From Bifidobacterium breve (GTDB lineage Bacteria; Actinomycetota; Actinomycetes; Nanopelagicales; Nanopelagicaceae), in NCBI GenBank assembly GCA_945863115.1, contig CAMAYZ010000006.1:1-64000 (forward strand): 64,000 nucleotides of DNA, written 5' to 3'. Every line of letters starts with the position of its first letter. Positions within the stretch are counted from its first letter, which is position 1. The translations under genes and the position numbers were made by a program. Shown in pieces: positions 61,788 to 64,000 of this stretch. The notes under the pieces were generated by a model. It saw only the letters and a program-made list of their open reading frames with translations, searched no databases and was not told the DNA's origin.

Positions 61788-62489
61788 GTGAGCGCGGCAA
61801 GTGAATTAAAGGCACTAGCAAATCCAAGCCGGGCTTTTGGACTCCAAAAGTTCTTCCAAACGGCCAAGGGCCAATATGGTGAAGGCGATATTTTCCTCGG
61901 ACTAACTGTTCCAGAGGTTCGCAAGGTTGCTGCAAAATACAAACACCTTTCATTCCCTGAAATCGAAAAACTGATATCCTCGAAATTCCATGAATTTAGA
62001 TTATGTGGGTTAGTAATACTCACACTCCAATTCAAATCCAGAAAAGAACCCTTAGAGCACCAAAAAATCTTTAACTTCTACATGAAGCAGGCAAAAGCTG
62101 GATATATAAACAATTGGGATCTGGTCGATGTGTCTGCCCCGATAATCGGTGTATACCTAGTGAGCCAAAAAGATCCGTATCCATTTCTTGAAAAGCTTTC
62201 CCGCAGTAAATCGCTCTGGGATCGCAGGTTGGCGATTATCTTTACCTTCGCATTTATCCGCGCGGGCGAATTAGATCCGACTATTGAAATTTCGCAGATG
62301 CTTTTGAAAGATGAACATGATCTGATTCATAAAGCAGTTGGCTGGATGTTGCGCGAAGTCGGAAAGCGAGATGGCCAGTTATTGCGCACTTTTCTAACTG
62401 CAAATGCTTCGCAAATGCCTAGAACAATGCTGCGCTATTCAATTGAGAAATTCTCTAAATCAGAGCGAAGAAAATGGCTCAGTTACTGA
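61788..62489 (+). CDS. AlkD-type DNA alkylation repair glycosylase
   Basis: 233 residues of HEAT-like helical repeats. Typical lines are FFQTAKGQYGEGDIFLGLTVPEVRKVAAKY, NNWDLVDVSAPIIGVYL, SLWDRRLAIIFTFAFIRAGE and HKAVGWMLREVGKRD, with Trp and Asp residues that position the lesion. AlkD removes N3- and N7-alkylated purines without flipping the base. GTG start. The next gene begins about 200 bp away; that gap is A/T-rich and shows no clear signal. Confidence 0.89.
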   Translation: MSAASELKALANPSRAFGLQKFFQTAKGQYGEGDIFLGLTVPEVRKVAAKYKHLSFPEIEKLISSKFHEFRLCGLVILTLQFKSRKEPLEHQKIFNFYMKQAKAGYINNWDLVDVSAPIIGVYLVSQKDPYPFLEKLSRSKSLWDRRLAIIFTFAFIRAGELDPTIEISQMLLKDEHDLIHKAVGWMLREVGKRDGQLLRTFLTANASQMPRTMLRYSIEKFSKSERRKWLSY

Positions 62490-62692
62490 ATTTGATTCTT
62501 GCAGTTGCAAGTTAATTGCAATTTTACAAGTCTTTAGTTCTGAGTTATTTTACTGCCATGATTTTAATCAAACGCAGAGTTATTGATTACTGTCGTATTA
62601 CTTCAACAAGTTGCTGATTTAAAAGCTCTTTACCAAACTTGTAATTAATTTTTTAAAGCTATTTAACCCAAACTATAGAAATGGAAACAATA

Positions 62693-63646
62693 ATGTTTAA
62701 AGCAAAGAAAGTTTCAGCCGCAATTGCTACTGCGGTAGTTCTAGGTTCGTTGGTTTCACCGAGCGCAGATGCTGCTCCAAAGAATCAAGCACGTGCTGTT
62801 GTTCAAGCTGATTGGCTAGAGAAGAACATTGATGATCCTAAGGTTCGTATCATTGAAGTAAGCACAGAAGCTGGCCTATACGAGCGCGGTCATATCAAGA
62901 ATGCATTTAAGATCAATTGGTATACCGATCTTGTTGACACCGTAAAGCGTGACATCGTTCCAATTGGAAAGTTCAATACGCTAATTGCAAAAGCTGGAAT
63001 CGATAAGGATTCGACCGTTGTCTTCTACGGCGATAAGAACAACTGGTTTGCTGCATGGGGCGCTTGGATTTTCAACCAATACGGTATCGAAGATGTTCGC
63101 TTGCTAGATGGCGGGAGAGTTAAGTGGGAGAAAGATGCTCGCGCATTTACCACTGCAGTTCCTACATTCAAGGCTGGAGCTTTCAAAGCGACAAAAGTTG
63201 ATAGAAGTCTTCGTGCAAATTTAACTTACGACGTATTGCCAGTTGCTAAGGGAATCAAGAAGGGCGTAAAGCTCGTTGACATTCGTTCTGCTGATGAATA
63301 CAACGGAAAGATTTTCGCTCCAGCCGGATTCCAAGAACTAGCAGTCCGAGCCGGACACATTCCTGGCGCAGAAAATATTGCTTGGGGATTAAACGTGAAT
63401 GCAGATGGCACATTTAAAACTGTCGCCGAGCTAAAGAAGCTATACGCAGATAAGGGAATTGATGGCACTAAACCAATCATTACTTACTGCCGAATCGGTG
63501 AGCGTTCTTCGCTAACCTGGTTCGTACTAAGTGAAATCCTCGGATACGGCGACGTGAAGAACTACGACGGATCATGGACTGAGTACGGAAACTCAGTTGG
63601 TGCGCCAATTAATAACCCTGCCGGAACTATCTGGGGCGCTCAGTAA
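62693..63646 (+). CDS. Exported two-domain rhodanese (thiosulfate sulfurtransferase)
   Basis: 317 residues from the chosen ATG. A signal peptide (MFKAKKVSAAIATAVVLGSL..., cleavage probably after ADA) leads to two rhodanese domains. The second holds the active cysteine in IITYCRIGERSS (about residue 266). The first keeps the fold (IIEVSTEAGLYERGHIKNA) but has FYGDKNN at the cysteine loop, so it is inactive. It transfers sulfur from thiosulfate outside the membrane. An ATG at 62681 is an alternative; GGAAA 6 nt before 62693 favours the second. Confidence 0.88.
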   Translation: MFKAKKVSAAIATAVVLGSLVSPSADAAPKNQARAVVQADWLEKNIDDPKVRIIEVSTEAGLYERGHIKNAFKINWYTDLVDTVKRDIVPIGKFNTLIAKAGIDKDSTVVFYGDKNNWFAAWGAWIFNQYGIEDVRLLDGGRVKWEKDARAFTTAVPTFKAGAFKATKVDRSLRANLTYDVLPVAKGIKKGVKLVDIRSADEYNGKIFAPAGFQELAVRAGHIPGAENIAWGLNVNADGTFKTVAELKKLYADKGIDGTKPIITYCRIGERSSLTWFVLSEILGYGDVKNYDGSWTEYGNSVGAPINNPAGTIWGAQ

Positions 63647-63699
63647 TTAATACTCAATCCAATCAAATCGGCAGCTCAGGCACAGGCCTGGCTGCTGAT

Positions 63700-64000
63700 T
63701 TGTTGTGGACTAAAACCGAGAAGTTAAAAACACTTTTCTCAGGTCTAGTAATAATTGCCTTGCTGGCAACTGCATATTTTCTTTCGTCAAAAGAGAATCC
63801 TGGTAACGCCCCAATCTCCTTAATGATTGGCATCAGTCTTGGATTGCTTTTGGAACGTGGAAGATTCTGTTTCTTCTGTATCTACCGAGAAGGTATTGAA
63901 GATAAGAACACAACACCATTTCTCTCGATTTTAGTTGCGATTGCAAGTGGATCAATTGGTTACGCAATAATCTTTGGCCAGTTTTTACCTGATACTTCTG
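63700..64000 (+). CDS. YeeE/YedE family transporter (5' part, runs off the right edge)
   Basis: About 100 codons are present. Two hydrophobic segments (LFSGLVIIALLATAYFLS and LMIGISLGLLL) bracket the family motif LLERGRFCFFCIYREG, and a third segment begins near VAIASGSIGYAIIFGQF. The family includes the thiosulfate importer YeeE/TsuA. The start is uncertain: TTG at 63700 is proposed, but the frame is open back to the rhodanese stop, so a start near 63646 is possible. Its place behind an exported sulfurtransferase fits thiosulfate or sulfur uptake. Confidence 0.78.
   Translation, partial: MLWTKTEKLKTLFSGLVIIALLATAYFLSSKENPGNAPISLMIGISLGLLLERGRFCFFCIYREGIEDKNTTPFLSILVAIASGSIGYAIIFGQFLPDTS

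Noticed and set aside
1-64000. CRISPR arrays, insertion sequences, prophage, attachment sites
   Set aside because: No spaced direct repeats outside the histone-like gene, no transposase or integrase and no tRNA-linked duplication were seen.

Overview
The window looks like chromosomal DNA from a small, low-to-moderate-GC actinobacterium, most likely a streamlined freshwater lineage of the acI / Nanopelagicales type. That assignment is inference. It rests on actinobacterial marker genes (SepH, a DUF3040 protein, a DUF7455 protein, class II DAHP synthase, a PknL-type PASTA kinase, a HrdB/SigA-type sigma factor, a SAM-IV riboswitch, an actinobacterial LexA box), on A/T-rich codon use, and on extreme compaction. 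Neighbouring genes often share 4-30 bp, and no gene-free stretch reaches 300 bp. I see no insertion sequences, prophage, CRISPR array, tRNA or rRNA.

Layout. 0-0.9 kb: 5' end of mraZ (start of the division/cell-wall cluster, running off the left edge) with its operator, then a DUF3040 membrane protein. 0.9-5.7 kb: a LexA-controlled mutagenesis operon (DUF6504 protein, DnaE2-type polymerase, DinB). 5.7-7.8 kb: TSUP permease, CopC-like protein, ArsC-type reductase, YbaK. 7.8-16.8 kb: two carotenoid arms (crtA-like, cruF, glycosyltransferase, crtD-like; then crtE, crtI, crtB) with a phospholipid synthase-like gene and metF between them. 16.8-18.0 kb: TPP riboswitch, PnuC-type transporter and a small kinase. 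18.0-25.7 kb: pknL, endonuclease IV, transporter, threonine aldolase, ogt, DAHP synthase, phosphofructokinase. 25.8-29.1 kb: xylulokinase, esterase, transporter. 29.1-34.7 kb: the conserved rplS-lepB-rnhB-yraN-comM-dprA series read leftward and ending in era. 34.8-40.4 kb: inositol phosphatase, sepH, secreted trypsin-like protease, phosphodiesterase, psuG-psuK. 40.5-46.6 kb: type IIA topoisomerase subunits, DUF7455 protein, principal sigma factor. 46.7-52.0 kb: SAM-IV riboswitch with metY-metX, nadE, panB. 52.2-64 kb: histone H1-like protein, MarR regulator, M13 peptidase, tgt, yaaA, MpaB-type protein, UPF0114 protein, SDR, DedA, a UppP fusion, SRPBCC protein, AlkD, secreted rhodanese and the start of a YeeE/YedE permease.

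How the parts fit. Many genes that head a transcription unit carry a TANNNT box 6-8 nt before the start codon and no Shine-Dalgarno sequence. This is the signature of leaderless transcription, and I used it to choose several starts. Genes inside operons use Shine-Dalgarno sites or coupled overlaps. CrtE, CrtB and CrtI should make lycopene. The second arm (1,2-hydratase, 3,4-desaturase-like, CrtA-like oxygenase, glycosyltransferase) predicts an acyclic, hydroxylated, glycosylated and perhaps keto-modified carotenoid; no lycopene cyclase is in view. DNA repair is well represented (DinB, DnaE2, endonuclease IV, Ogt, AlkD). The most unusual items are the SOS-controlled DUF6504-DnaE2-DinB cassette, a UppP with a 160-residue extracytoplasmic extension, a topoisomerase A subunit without its C-terminal domain, an L19 with a long Ala/Val/Glu/Thr tail, a free-standing histone H1-like repeat protein, a phosphofructokinase with the residues of PPi-dependent enzymes, and a TPP-riboswitch operon pairing a PnuC-type transporter with a kinase.
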